A stretch of 64,000 bases of DNA, taken from positions 7,876,177 through 7,940,176 of the forward strand of contig OX453273.1 in the NCBI GenBank assembly GCA_949710005.1. The letters run 5' to 3'. Source of the DNA: Ricordea florida (lineage: Eukaryota; Cnidaria; Anthozoa; Corallimorpharia; Ricordeidae). Below, piece after piece: positions 27,159 through 39,151 of the stretch. Positions within the stretch are counted from its first letter, which is position 1, and the number at the start of each line of letters is the position of its first letter. The notes below the pieces were generated by a model that searched no databases, was not told the DNA's origin, and worked only from the letters and a program-made list of their open reading frames with translations. The position numbers were made by a program, and so were the translations under genes.

Positions 27159-29818
27159 TAGGAAATGAAGAAATTTAAAATATTGTATATAAAACTGAGA
27201 TGCACTCTGACATGGGGGGCAAGTATGTCATTTAGGGGCTACCCAACACCTACCACTTTTCAGATTAGATTAACTTCTCAGATTAGTAGGAAATGAAGAA
27301 ATTTAAAATATTGTATATAAAACTGAGATGCACTCTGACAGGGGGGACAAGTATGTCAGTTAGGGGCTACCCTACACCCACCACGTTTTAGATTAGATTA
27401 ACTTCTCAGATTAGTAGGAAATGAAGAAATTTAAAATATTGTATTTAAGACTGAGATGCACTAGTGGGGAAGACAAGTATGTTAGGGTCTACCCTACACC
27501 CACCACTTTTGAGATTAGATTAACTTCTCACATTAGTAGGAAATGAAGAAATTTAAAATATTGTATATAAAACTGAGATGCACTCTGACATGGGGGGCAA
27601 GTATGTCATTTAGGGGCTACCCAACACCTACCACTTTTTAGATTAGATTAACTTCTCAGATTAGTAGGAAATGAAGAAATTTAAAATATTGTATATAAAA
27701 CTTAGATGCACTCTGACAGGGGGGACAAGTATGTCAGTTAGGAGCTACCCTACACCCAACACTTTTGAGATTAGATTAACTTCTCAGATTAGTAGGAAAT
27801 GAAGAAATTTAAAATATTGTATATAAAACTGAGATGCACTCTGACAGGGGGGACAAGTATGTCAGTTAGGGGCTACCCTACACCCACCACGTTTCAGATT
27901 AGATTAACTTCTCAGATTAGTAGGAAATGAAGAAATTTAAAATATTGTATATAAAACTGAGATGCACTCTGACAGGGGGGACAAGTATGTCATTTAGGGG
28001 CTACCCAACACCTACCACTTTTCAGATTAGATTAACTTCTCAGATTAGTAGGAAATGAAGAAATTTAAAATATTGTATATAAAACTGAGATGCACTCTGA
28101 CAGGGGGGACAAGTATGTCAGTTAGGGGCTACTCTACACCCACCACTTTTTAGATTAGATTAACTTCTCAGATTAGTAGGAAATGAAGAAATTTAAAATA
28201 TTGTATATAAAACTTAGATGCACTCTGACAGGGGGGACAAGTATGTCAGTTAGGAGCTACCCTACACCCAACACTTTTGAGATTAGATTAACTTCTCAGA
28301 TTAGTAGGAAATGAAGAAATTTAAAATATTGTATATAAAACTGAGATGCACTCTGACAGGGGGGACAAGTATGTCAGTTAGGGGCTACCCTACACCCACC
28401 ACGTTTCAGATTAGATTAACTTCTCAGATTAGTAGGAAATGAAGAAATTTAAAATATTGTATTTAAGACTGAGATGCACTAGCGGGGAAGACAAGTATGT
28501 TAGGGTCTACCCTACACCTACCACTTTTGAGATTAGATTAACTTCTCAGATTAGTAGGAAATGAAGAAATTTAAAATATTGTATATAAAACTGAGATGCA
28601 CTCTGACATGGGGGGCAAGTATGTCATTTAGGGGCTACCCAACACCTACCAGTTTTGAGATTAGATTAACGTCTCATATTATTAGGAAATGAAGAAATTT
28701 AAAATATTGTATATAAAACTGAGATGCAGTCTGACATGGGGGGCAAGTATGTCATTTAGGGGCTACCCAACACCTACCACTTTTCAGATTAGATTAACTT
28801 CTCAGATTAGTAGGAAATGAAGAAATTTAAAATATTGTATATAAAACTGAGATGCACTCTGACATGGGGGGCAAGTATGTCATTAAAGGGCTACCCAACA
28901 CCTACCACTTTTCAGATTAGATTAACTTCTTAGATTAGTAGGAAATGAAGAAATTTAAAATTATGTATATAAAACTGAGATGCACTCTGACAGGGGGGAC
29001 AAGTATGTCAGTTAGGGGCTACCCTACACCCACCACGTTTTAGATTAGATTAACTTCTCAGATTAGTAGGAAATGAAGAAATTTAAAATATTGTATTTAA
29101 GACTGAGATGCACTAGTGGGGAAGACAAGTATGTTAGGGTCTACCCTACACCCACCACTTTTGAGATTAGATTAACTTCTCACATTAGTAGGAAAGGAAG
29201 AAATTTAAATTATTGTATATAAAACTGAGATGCACTCTGACAGGGGGGACAAGTATGTCAGTTAGACGCTACCCTACACCCACCACGTTTCAGATTAGAT
29301 TAACTTCTCAGATTAGTAGGAAATAAAGAAATTTAAAATATTGTATTTAAGACTGAGATGCACTAGCGGGGAAGACAAGTATGATAGGGTCTACCCTACA
29401 CCTACCACTTTTCAGATTAGATTAACTTCTCAGATTAGTAGGAAATGAAGAAATTTAAAATATTGTATATAAAACTGAGATGCACTCTGACATGGGGGGC
29501 AAGTATGTCACTTAGGGGCTACCCAACACCTACCACTTTTCAGATTAGATTAACTTCTCAGATTAGTAGGAAATGAAAAAATTTAAAATATTGTATATAA
29601 AACTGAGATGCACTCTGACATGGGGGGCAAGTATGTCATTTAGGGGCTACCCAACACCTACCACTTTTCAGATTAGATTAACTTCTCAGATTAGTAGGAA
29701 ATGAAGAAATTTAAAATATTGTATATAAAACTGAGATGCACTCTGACAGGGGGGAGAAGTATGTCAGTTAGGGGCTACCCTACACCCACCACGTTTCAGA
29801 TTAGATTAACTTCTCAGA

Positions 29819-29848
29819 TTAACCCTTTCACTCTCAAGGGGTCTCCAT

Positions 29849-29893
<45 letters not shown>

Positions 29894-29920
29894 AGTCACT
29901 CTTGGGAGTGAAAGGGTTAA
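29819..29920. mobile_element. 102-bp TTAA-type MITE, copy 3 (duplicate of copy 1)
   Basis: It has the same sequence and the same satellite flanks as the copy 2876 bp to the left. It therefore arose by duplication of a satellite block that already held the MITE pair, and not by a new insertion. Confidence 0.8.
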
Positions 29921-29932
29921 GGGAGATAGTTT

Positions 29933-30034
29933 TTAACCCTTTCACTCCCAAGGGGTCTCCATTTGACGAGTAAAATCGTCTGGCATTAGACAGAGTAAAA
30001 TCTATAAAGTCACTCTTGGGAGTGAAAGGGTTAA
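29933..30034. mobile_element. 102-bp TTAA-type MITE, copy 4 (duplicate of copy 2)
   Basis: It is the second member of the duplicated pair, with the same spacer to its partner as in the first pair. Together the two pairs mark a higher-order repeat of about 2.88 kb in this sector. Confidence 0.8.
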
Positions 30035-33000
30035 TAGGAAATGAAGAAATTTAAAATATTGTATATAAAACTGAGATGCACTCTGACATGGGGGGCAAGT
30101 ATGTCATTTAGGGGCTACCCAACACCTACCACTTTTCAGATTAGATTAACTTCTCAGATTAGTAGGAAATGAAGAAATTTAAAATATTGTATATAAAACT
30201 GAGATGCACTCTGACAGGGGGGACAAGTATGTCAGTTAGGGGCTACCCTACACCCACCACGTTTTAGATTAGATTAACTTCTCAGATTAGTAGGAAATGA
30301 AGAAATTTAAAATATTGTATTTAAGACTGAGATGCACTAGTGGGGAAGACAAGTATGTTAGGGTCTACCCTACACCCACCACTTTTGAGATTAGATTAAC
30401 TTCTCACATTAGTAGGAAATGAAGAAATTTAAAATATTGTATATAAAACTGAGATGCACTCTGACAGGGGGGACAAGTATGTCAGTTAGGGGCTACCCTA
30501 CACCCACCACGTTTCAGATTAGATTAACTTCTCAGATTAGTAGGAAATAAAGAAATTTAAAATATTGTATTTAAGACTGAGATGCACTAGCGGGGAAGAC
30601 AAGTATGATAGGGTCTACCCTACACCTACCACTTTTCAGATTAGATTAACTTCTCAGATTAGTAGGAAATGAAGAAATTTAAAATATTGTATATAAAACT
30701 GAGATGCACTCTGACATGGGGGGCAAGTATGTCATTTAGGGGCTACCCAACACCTACCACTTTTCAGATTAGATTAACTTCTCAGATTAGTAGGAAATGA
30801 AGAAATTTAAAATATTGTATATAAAACTGAGATGCACTCTGACAGGGGGGACAAGTATGTCAGTTAGGGGCTACTCTACACCCACCACTTTTTAGATTAG
30901 ATTAACTTCTCAGATTAGTAGGAAATGAAGAAATTTAAAATATTGTATATAAAACTTAGATGCACTCTGACAGGGGGGACAAGTATGTCAGTTAGGAGCT
31001 ACCCTACACCCAACACTTTTGAGATTAGATTAACTTCTCAGATTAGTAGGAAATGAAGAAATTTAAAATATTGTATATAAAACTGAGATGCACTCTGACA
31101 GGGGGGACAAGTATGTCAGTTAGGGGCTACCCTACACCCACCACGTTTCAGATTAGATTAACTTCTCAGATTAGTAGGAAATGAAGAAATTTAAAATATT
31201 GTATTTAAGACTGAGATGCACTAGCGGGGAAGACAAGTATGTTAGGGTCTACCCTACACCTACCACTTTTGAGATTAGATTAACTTCTCAGATTAGTAGG
31301 AAATGAAGAAATTTAAAATATTGTATATAAAACTGAGATGCACTCTGACATGGGGGGCAAGTATGTCATTTAGGGGCTACCCAACACCTACCAGTTTTGA
31401 GATTAGATTAACGTCTCATATTATTAGGAAATGAAGAAATTTAAAATATTGTATATAAAACTGAGATGCAGTCTGACATGGGGGGCAAGTATGTCATTTA
31501 GGGGCTACCCAACACCTACCACTTTTCAGATTAGATTAACTTCTCAGATTAGTAGGAAATGAAGAAATTTAAAATATTGTATATAAAACTGAGATGCACT
31601 CTGACATGGGGGGCAAGTATGTCATTAAAGGGCTACCCAACACCTACCACTTTTCAGATTAGATTAACTTCTTAGATTAGTAGGAAATGAAGAAATTTAA
31701 AATTATGTATATAAAACTGAGATGCACTCTGACAGGGGGGACAAGTATGTCAGTTAGGGGCTACCCTACACCCACCACGTTTTAGATTAGATTAACTTCT
31801 CAGATTAGTAGGAAATGAAGAAATTTAAAATATTGTATTTAAGACTGAGATGCACTAGTGGGGAAGACAAGTATGTTAGGGTCTACCCTACACCCACCAC
31901 TTTTGAGATTAGATTAACTTCTCACATTAGTAGGAAAGGAAGAAATTTAAATTATTGTATATAAAACTGAGATGCACTCTGACAGGGGGGACAAGTATGT
32001 CAGTTAGACGCTACCCTACACCCACCACGTTTCAGATTAGATTAACTTCTCAGATTAGTAGGAAATAAAGAAATTTAAAATATTGTATTTAAGACTGAGA
32101 TGCACTAGCGGGGAAGACAAGTATGATAGGGTCTACCCTACACCTACCACTTTTCAGATTAGATTAACTTCTCAGATTAGTAGGAAATGAAGAAATTTAA
32201 AATATTGTATATAAAACTGAGATGCACTCTGACATGGGGGGCAAGTATGTCATTTAGGGGCTACCCAACACCTACCACTTTTCAGATTAGATTAACTTCT
32301 CAGATTAGTAGGAAATAAAGAAATTCAAAATATTGTATATAAAACTGAGATGCACTCTGACAGGGGGGACAAGTATGTCAGTTAGGAGCTACCCTACACC
32401 CACCACTTTTGAGATTAGATTAACTTCTAAAATTAGTAGGAAATGAAGAAATTTAAAATATTGTATATAAAACTGAGATGCACTCTGACAGGGGGGACAA
32501 GTATGTCAGTTAGGAGCTACCCTACACCCACCACTTTTGAGATTAGATTAACTTCTAAAATTAGTAGGAAATGAAGAAATTTAAAATATTGTATATAAAA
32601 CTGAGATGCACTCTGACAGGGGGGACAAGTATGTCAGTTAGGGTCTACCCTACACCCACCACTTTTGAGATTAGATTAACTTGTCAGATTAGTAGGAAGT
32701 GAAGAAATTTAAAATATTGTATATAAAACTGAGATGCACTCTGACAGGGGGGACAAGTATGTCAGTTACGGGCTACCCTACACCCACCACTTTTCAGATT
32801 AGATAAACTTCTCAGATTAGTAGGAAATGAAGAAATTTAAAATATTGTAATTAAGACTGAGATGCACTAGCGGGGAAGAAAAGTATGTTAGCGTCTACCT
32901 TACACCTACCACTTTTCAGATTAGATTAACTTCTCAGATTAGTAGGAAATGAAGAAATTTAAAATATTCTATATAAAACATAGATGCACTCTGACAGGGG

Positions 33001-34451
33001 GGACAAGTATGTTATTTAGGGGCTACCCAACACCTACCACTTTTGAGATTAGATTAACTTCTCATATTATTAGGAAATGAAGAAATTTAAAATATTGTAT
33101 ATAAAACTGAGATGCACTCTGACATGGGGGGCAAGTATGTCATTTAGGGGCTACCCAACACCTACCACTTTTCAGATTAGATTAACTTCTCAGATTAGTA
33201 GGAAATGAAGAAATTTAAAATATTGTATATAAAACTGAGATGCACTCTGACAGGGGGGACAAGTATGTCAGTTAGGGGCTACCCTACACCCACCACGTTT
33301 TAGATTAGATTAACTTCTCAGATTAGTAGGAAATGAAGAAATTTAAAATATTGTATTTAAGACTGAGATGCACTAGTGGGGAAGACAAGTATGTTAGGGT
33401 CTACCCTACACCCACCACTTTTGAGATTAGATTAACTTCTCACATTAGTAGGAAATGAAGAAATTTAAAATATTGTATATAAAACTGAGATGCACTCTGA
33501 CAGGGGGGACAAGTATGTCAGTTAGGGGCTACCCTACACCCACCACGTTTCAGATTAGATTAACTTCTCAGATTAGTAGGAAATAAAGAAATTTAAAATA
33601 TTGTATTTAAGACTGAGATGCACTAGCGGGGAAGACAAGTATGATAGGGTCTACCCTACACCTACCACTTTTCAGATTAGATTAACTTCTCAGATTAGTA
33701 GGAAATGAAGAAATTTAAAATATTGTATATAAAACTGAGATGCACTCTGACATGGGGGGCAAGTATGTCATTTAGGGGCTACCCAACACCTACCACTTTT
33801 CAGATTAGATTAACTTCTCAGATTAGTAGGAAATGAAGAAACTTAAAATATTGTATATAAAACTGAGATGCACTCTGACAGGGGGGACAAGTATGTCAGT
33901 TAGGGGCTACTCTACACCCACCACTTTTTAGATTAGATTAACTTCTCAGAATAGTAGGAAATGAAGAAATTTAAAATATTGTATATAAAACTTAGATGCA
34001 CTCTGACAGGGGGGACAAGTATGTCAGTTAGGAGCTACCCTACACCCAACACTTTTGAGATTAGATTAACTTCTCAGATTAGTAGGAAATGAAGAAATTT
34101 AAAATATTGTATATAAAACTGAGATGCACTCTGACAGGGGGGACAAGTATGTCAGTTAGGGGCTACCCTACACCCACCACGTTTCAGATTAGATTAACTT
34201 CTCAGATTAGTAGGAAATGAAGAAATTTAAAATATTGTATTTAAGACTGAGATGCACTAGCGGGGAAGACAAGTATGTTAGGGTCTACCCTACACCTACC
34301 ACTTTTGAGATTAGATTAACTTCTCAGATTAGTAGGAAATGAAGAAATTTAAAATATTGTATATAAAACTGAGATGCACTCTGACATGGGGGGCAAGTAT
34401 GTCATTTAGGGGCTACCCAACACCTACCAGTTTTGAGATTAGATTAACATC

Positions 34452-34457
34452 TCATAT
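34452..34457. repeat. Target-site duplication, left (TCATAT)
   Basis: TCATAT lies just outside the left end of the Polinton and is repeated at 51255-51260. The uninterrupted satellite reads CTCATATTATTAGG at 28673, 31415 and 56957, which shows the empty site. One T can belong either to the element end or to the duplication, so the duplication is 5 or 6 bp; 6 bp is usual for Polintons. Confidence 0.8.
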
Positions 34458-34910
34458 AGTAGGGGTAAATTGCCGATTCTGGCCCAAAAAAAAAAATAAA
34501 TTTTATTTTATCATATTTTCGATTCTGGCACAAAAATAAAAAATCAATTTTATTTTATCATATTTCGATTCTTGTACAAAATAAAAAATTATTTTAAAAG
34601 AAAATGGCGAATCATGCAAAGTCTCGGCCAAGCCCACCTGTCAAGAGGGGCCGACAGGCGGAGCGAGCGGAGCGAGCGGAGGGCGAGGCAATCCCCTGTC
34701 TGGCCAAGTCTCTGCAAAGTTTTGGCGAAGCACCCACCAAGCCGATGCCAAGTCTCCGCCAAGTTTTGGTCAAGTTCTGGCCGACAGGCGGAGCGAGCGG
34801 AGCGAGCGGAGGGCGAGGCAATCCTCTGTCTGGCCAAGTCTCTGCAAAGTTTTATGTGAAAATCGGAGGAGATTCTGGCCCGAAATAAAAATAAATTATG
34901 GTTTAAAGAA
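34458..34910 (+). repeat. Polinton left terminal inverted repeat
   Basis: This 453-bp repeat pairs with 50802-51255 and differs at about six positions. Its outer part is AT-rich with three copies of the word CGATTCTKG (34474, 34520, 34566) and a fourth GATTCTGGCCCG at 34871. Its middle (about 34615-34860) is GC-rich with a 75-bp direct repeat (34649-34723 and 34779-34853) containing GGAGCGAGCGGAGCGAGCGG. Its inner end carries GTTTAAAG, which serves as the upstream box of the polymerase gene. Short open frames inside are by-products of the repeat. Confidence 0.95.
34902..34907 (+). promoter_or_regulatory. TTTAAA box upstream of polymerase B
   Basis: It lies 32 nt before the polymerase start codon, the same spacing at which T(C/T)TAAA occurs before most genes of the element. 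It sits in the last bases of the terminal repeat. Confidence 0.5.
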
Positions 34911-34933
34911 TTGCGCCAGAATTAACAATTAAT

Positions 34934-37900
34934 ATGGATGATCAATTGAAGAGTGAAAATATCTCAGAACTTATAAGAAAAGCCATAAACGAAAATGAAA
35001 AAGGGCTGAAAAGACTAATAGTAAAACAACTAAAAATTATTGAAGAAAAAGGCAAAAAAATGCCAGGAAAGAAAATATTAAAATTTTTACGCAAAACTCC
35101 GGAAATTGCCGCAGCTTTTGATAATATAAAAAACAAATCACAAAGAATAACAGGTGAGCTAATACCAGGACTTAATATTCCGGAAATTGTTTCGGCCCCC
35201 GCCGGTTCCAAAAACAAAACGCGGGGAATAATTATGGATGAGTCAATACCAAAAATTAATATTCCCATTCTAAAACCTCAACCAGCGAGAAAAGTTTTCA
35301 AATCAATAACCAAAGAAATTAACAAGTTGGAAGATTGGATTCAACCTTATATAACTGTACCCGCTAAAAAGACAGTGAATAAAAGATTTGGCGGTTTGAA
35401 GAAAAAGGTTAACCAATCACTTTCTGACCTAATCAATAAAAACATATCTGAACTTACTAATAACAAATCAATAAAACCTAAAAGAAAGGCAAATATTTCT
35501 GATAGTGTGAGAGATGAATTGAATGAAAGGGTTAACCGATTTACTCCAAGACAAAATCAAACAGCATTGAGGGGATACCTGAAAACATATAGGATAGATG
35601 GGGGAAAAGGGCAGGGCCCATATACATTTATTAATAAAATAAAACCAAAAGTTTTAGATCTTATTAATAAGCAGAAGAAGCCTATCAAAATAAAGTTCAT
35701 CTTTACCTGTAGATTCAAAAAAAGTAATCCTGATAAAGATGATCTTTTTCATCTTTTTATTTATTCTTTAGGTTACTTTCATTCAAAAAATATGGAAATA
35801 ATAACAGAAGCAACTGATTTTTCTGAATTATACGATACAATGACAAATTACTTACTCGGCAAGGGCGAAGATTTTCAAAATTTAGGTTCTGGATGGAAAT
35901 TTGACGGGGTGGATTACTTTGATATCTTCATCGATCCTTATGAACCTTTATCTGGAAGCTCCTATATTCCATTACCACGAATATTGGAATTAAAGAAGGC
36001 AATTATAAACGTTAAAAATGAGAATGACCATGAATGCTTCAAGTGGGCAATAACCTCCTTCGCATTTCCCAAAAAGAAAAATCCGCAAAGATTAGATAAA
36101 CAAATGAGAGAAGATTCCAAGAATTTTGACTTCAAAGGAATTGAGTTCCCCGTTAAACTGAAAGATATTGATAAGTTTGAGAAACAAAATCCCTACTATA
36201 CAATTAATGTCCACGGATTTGACAAAGATACAAAAGAAGTATACCCCCTGAGAATAAGCAAGAAACAAAACGGTATTTCGATTGAATTGCTTCTAATAAC
36301 GAATGAAGAAGGAAATAGTCACTACTGTTTGATAAAGAATTTTAGCAGGCTTGCTTCAAAGCAAAAAAATAATAACCAACACGAACTTAAATATTGCAAA
36401 AGATGTTATAATTCATTTCAAACAGTAAAATCATTGGAAAAACATCTCGAATATTGCTCCAAAAATGAAGAAGTCAAGATTAATATGCCAAAAGATGAAG
36501 ATGGCAATCCAAAGTATATTAATTTCATTAATTATTGCAGAAAAATGAGAGTGTCATTTGCTACATATGTTGATTTTGAGTGCGCTTCAAATAAAATACA
36601 TACTTGCTCGCCAAATGAAAGCGAGAGTTTTACTAATCAATATAATAAACATAAACCATCGGGTTTCTGCTACCACATAAAGTCTTTTGATGATGAGTTA
36701 TTTCCATCCAAGCTTGTTCAATATACCGCCAAATCCGAAGATGAGGATATTGCGCAGATATTTGTTGATAATTTAGAGCAGGATATTAAGAAAATTTACA
36801 ATAATACAAAATACCATAAAAAAGCGGCAAATATGACAGAAATGGATAAAAAAGAATATGAAAATGCTACTCACTGTCATATTTGCGAAGAAAAATTAGG
36901 TGAAGATAAGGTCATAGACCACTGTCATCTCACAGGAAAGTACAGAGGAGCGGCTCATAACGCATGCAACTTAAATTACAAGATTCCGAAGTTCTTTCCT
37001 GTAATATTTCACAACCTATCTGGATATGATTCTCATCTTTTTATTAAAAACCTTGGAGTTACAGAAGGTAAAATAAATTGTATACCTAATAATGAGGAAA
37101 AGTATATTTCCTTTACAAAAAAAATTGTGGTTGATGAATTTACGAATAAAAAAGGTGAACAAGTTGAGGTGAAGAGAGATATTAGATTCATTGATTCATT
37201 TAGATTTATGCCGAGCGGCCTTAGTAATTTAGTTAGTAACCTTACAAATTGCGGAAAATGTGAGGCGTGCAAACCTGGAGATTGTATAAAGAGATACAGA
37301 GAAAATGAAAAGATTGTCCTGTATAAAGGCGAGGGCGTTTGCAAAAAATGTAAGAATTGCTTATTAGCGAAAAGTGAATGCCTTTCGCCCACGGATAAAA
37401 GCATGCGCGAAACTAAAAAGTTTTTCAAAGGTGAAGAATTAGAGTTATTGATGAGAAAGGGCGTATTTCCTTATGAATATTTTGATAAATTAGCGAAACT
37501 AGACGAAACCAAGCTCCCATCAAGAGATGAATTCTACTCTAAACTAAACGACGAAGAAATAAAAGAAGGCGATTACCTGCATGCTCAAAATGTTTGGAAA
37601 ACCTTCAAAATGAAAACAATGAGAGAATACCATGATTTGTATCTCAAGACGGATGTGTTACTTTTAGCGGATGTATTTGAGAACTTTAGGGATGTTTGCC
37701 AAAAGAATTATGGTTTAGACCCTGCCCACTATTATACTGCACCGGGACTAGCTTGGGACGCTGCATTAAAGTATACAAAAGTGAATTTGGAGTTACTAAC
37801 CGATGTCGAAATGCTGCTTATGATTGAGAAAGGCATCCGAGGCGGCGTCTCTATGATCTCTACCAGATATGGTAAAGCAAATAACTCATACATGAGAAAA

Positions 37901-39151
37901 TATGATCCTAATCTACCTAAAATTTTCATTCAATATCTAGACGCAAATAATTTGTATGGCGGAGGAATGAGTAGGCCTTTACCAACCCACGGATTTAGAT
38001 GGATGAAAGATCTGGAATTCGAAAATTGGGAAAATACCCCCTGCATACTAGAGGTTGATTTAGAATACCCAGCCCACCTTCATGATTTGCACAATGATTA
38101 TCCTCTTGCTCCGGAGAGGCTTGTAGTTAATAAAGTGGAGAAATTAATCCCAAATCTAAACAATAAGGAAAAGTATGTTGTCCATCGAGAAACACTAAAA
38201 CTTTACCAATCCTTAGGAATGAAAGTTACAAAAATCCATAGGGGGATCACATTCGAAGAGTCAGAATGGTTAAAACCTTACATTAAATTGAATACTGACC
38301 TCAGAGCTAAAGGAAATAACGATTTTGAGAAAGATTTTTTCAAGTTAATGAACAATTCTGTGTTCGGCAAAACAATGGAAAACATCAGAAAAAGGGTTGA
38401 CATTAAATTAGTAACAAATCAAAAAGATGCGAAAAAATTAATAACAAAACCTAATTATCAGCATCGTACTATCTTTTGTGAAAATCTTGTGGCCATTCAT
38501 ATGAAGAAAACAAAGTTAGTATTCAATAAACCAGTTTACTTGGGCATGTGCATTCTGGATTTAAGCAAAACAATAATGTTCGACTTTCATTATAATTATA
38601 TCAAGCCAAAGTATGGGGAAAAGTCTAAATTGCTTTTTACAGATACGGATAGTCTTGCATATTTGATAGAAACGGAAGATTTCTACCAGGACATTGCCGC
38701 AGATGTGAAAGAAAGGTTTGACACTTCTAATTTCCCCGCAAACCATCGATCTGGTATTATGACCGATAAAAACAAAAAAGTAATCAACATGTTCAAAGAT
38801 GAGGCGGGCGGAAAACAAATATCAGAATTTGTCGGCCTAAGAGCCAAGCTTTACTCGTACAAGTTGGATGAAGGCGACGAGATAAAAAAGGGCAAAGGCG
38901 TAAAAACGCCAGTATTAAAAAAGACAATAAGCTTTGATGATTACAAAAATTGTCTTTTCAATAAACAACGGCAAATGAGAAAGATGAATGTTTTTAGAAG
39001 TCGTTTGCATGATGTTTATACTGAAACTATTAATAAAGTCGCTCTATCATATGACGATGATAAGAGAATAATTTGCGAAGATGGAATAAATACCTTTGCC
39101 TACGGACATTATCGTTGCAAAACAGAATCTGGCGGCAACTTAGTATCATAA
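34934..39151 (+). CDS. polB: Protein-primed family B DNA polymerase with embedded endonuclease VII-like motif
   Basis: This 1405-residue protein would copy the element by protein priming. The N-terminal ~480 residues are lysine-rich and of unknown role; this region would be expected to hold or follow the terminal-protein function. A C2H2-like zinc finger is at about 488-508. Exonuclease motifs: YVDFE (D547, E549), GYDSH (D699), YLKTDVLLLADVFE (D907). Between Exo I and Exo II lies CHIC...DHCHLTGKYRGAAH...CN (648-679), the zinc/HNH signature of recombination endonuclease VII. Polymerase motifs: YLDANNLYG (D1003), KLMNNSVFGKTMEN (K1137), TDTDS (D1237, D1239), then GLRAKLYSY. It overlaps the convergent integrase gene by 43 bp. 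All catalytic motifs are visible, so the family call is firm; the nuclease role of the inserted motif is inference. Confidence 0.97.
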   Translation: MDDQLKSENISELIRKAINENEKGLKRLIVKQLKIIEEKGKKMPGKKILKFLRKTPEIAAAFDNIKNKSQRITGELIPGLNIPEIVSAPAGSKNKTRGIIMDESIPKINIPILKPQPARKVFKSITKEINKLEDWIQPYITVPAKKTVNKRFGGLKKKVNQSLSDLINKNISELTNNKSIKPKRKANISDSVRDELNERVNRFTPRQNQTALRGYLKTYRIDGGKGQGPYTFINKIKPKVLDLINKQKKPIKIKFIFTCRFKKSNPDKDDLFHLFIYSLGYFHSKNMEIITEATDFSELYDTMTNYLLGKGEDFQNLGSGWKFDGVDYFDIFIDPYEPLSGSSYIPLPRILELKKAIINVKNENDHECFKWAITSFAFPKKKNPQRLDKQMREDSKNFDFKGIEFPVKLKDIDKFEKQNPYYTINVHGFDKDTKEVYPLRISKKQNGISIELLLITNEEGNSHYCLIKNFSRLASKQKNNNQHELKYCKRCYNSFQTVKSLEKHLEYCSKNEEVKINMPKDEDGNPKYINFINYCRKMRVSFATYVDFECASNKIHTCSPNESESFTNQYNKHKPSGFCYHIKSFDDELFPSKLVQYTAKSEDEDIAQIFVDNLEQDIKKIYNNTKYHKKAANMTEMDKKEYENATHCHICEEKLGEDKVIDHCHLTGKYRGAAHNACNLNYKIPKFFPVIFHNLSGYDSHLFIKNLGVTEGKINCIPNNEEKYISFTKKIVVDEFTNKKGEQVEVKRDIRFIDSFRFMPSGLSNLVSNLTNCGKCEACKPGDCIKRYRENEKIVLYKGEGVCKKCKNCLLAKSECLSPTDKSMRETKKFFKGEELELLMRKGVFPYEYFDKLAKLDETKLPSRDEFYSKLNDEEIKEGDYLHAQNVWKTFKMKTMREYHDLYLKTDVLLLADVFENFRDVCQKNYGLDPAHYYTAPGLAWDAALKYTKVNLELLTDVEMLLMIEKGIRGGVSMISTRYGKANNSYMRKYDPNLPKIFIQYLDANNLYGGGMSRPLPTHGFRWMKDLEFENWENTPCILEVDLEYPAHLHDLHNDYPLAPERLVVNKVEKLIPNLNNKEKYVVHRETLKLYQSLGMKVTKIHRGITFEESEWLKPYIKLNTDLRAKGNNDFEKDFFKLMNNSVFGKTMENIRKRVDIKLVTNQKDAKKLITKPNYQHRTIFCENLVAIHMKKTKLVFNKPVYLGMCILDLSKTIMFDFHYNYIKPKYGEKSKLLFTDTDSLAYLIETEDFYQDIAADVKERFDTSNFPANHRSGIMTDKNKKVINMFKDEAGGKQISEFVGLRAKLYSYKLDEGDEIKKGKGVKTPVLKKTISFDDYKNCLFNKQRQMRKMNVFRSRLHDVYTETINKVALSYDDDKRIICEDGINTFAYGHYRCKTESGGNLVS

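Larger units (their letters stand above)
5805..34457. repeat. Satellite array, left part (about 122-128 bp monomer)
   Basis: Tandem monomers run without a break apart from two double MITE insertions. A typical monomer contains GAAGAAATTTAAAATATTG, TATATAAAACTGAGATGC, a run of about six G, GGGGCTACCCTACACC and AGATTAGATTAACTTCTCAG. At least three subtypes occur: A (CTCTGACAGGGGGGACAAG, 128 bp), B (CTAGCGGGGAAGACAAG, 122 bp, with GTATTTAAGACTG) and C (CTCTGACATGGGGGGCAAG, with CCCAACACC). Stop codons are frequent in every frame, so no long open frame exists over about 28 kb. The first monomers at the left edge differ most and carry longer G runs (13, 11, 7, 5). Subtypes are ordered into higher-order repeats that differ by sector. 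Confidence 0.97.

Noticed and set aside
5805-34457. CRISPR-like array, because of regular repeats
   Set aside because: The whole 122-128 bp unit is repeated, without unique spacers, over tens of kilobases; this is a satellite in a eukaryotic context.
5805-34457. G-quadruplex array from the recurrent G runs
   Set aside because: There is normally only one run per monomer, about 125 bp apart, too far for a canonical quadruplex.
34339-34539. A 66-codon frame crossing from satellite into the Polinton end
   Set aside because: It joins unrelated sequences by chance across an insertion boundary.
34572-34888. Open frames on both strands in the left terminal repeat, with arginine/glutamate-rich products
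   Set aside because: They arise from the GC-rich duplicated core, occur equally in the right terminal repeat (50824-51140), and have no domain or upstream box.
34942-38818. Minus-strand frames within the polymerase gene (34942-35268, 37033-37428, 37732-37929, 38561-38818)
   Set aside because: They are antisense shadows of a gene with a full set of conserved motifs, and carry no motifs of their own.
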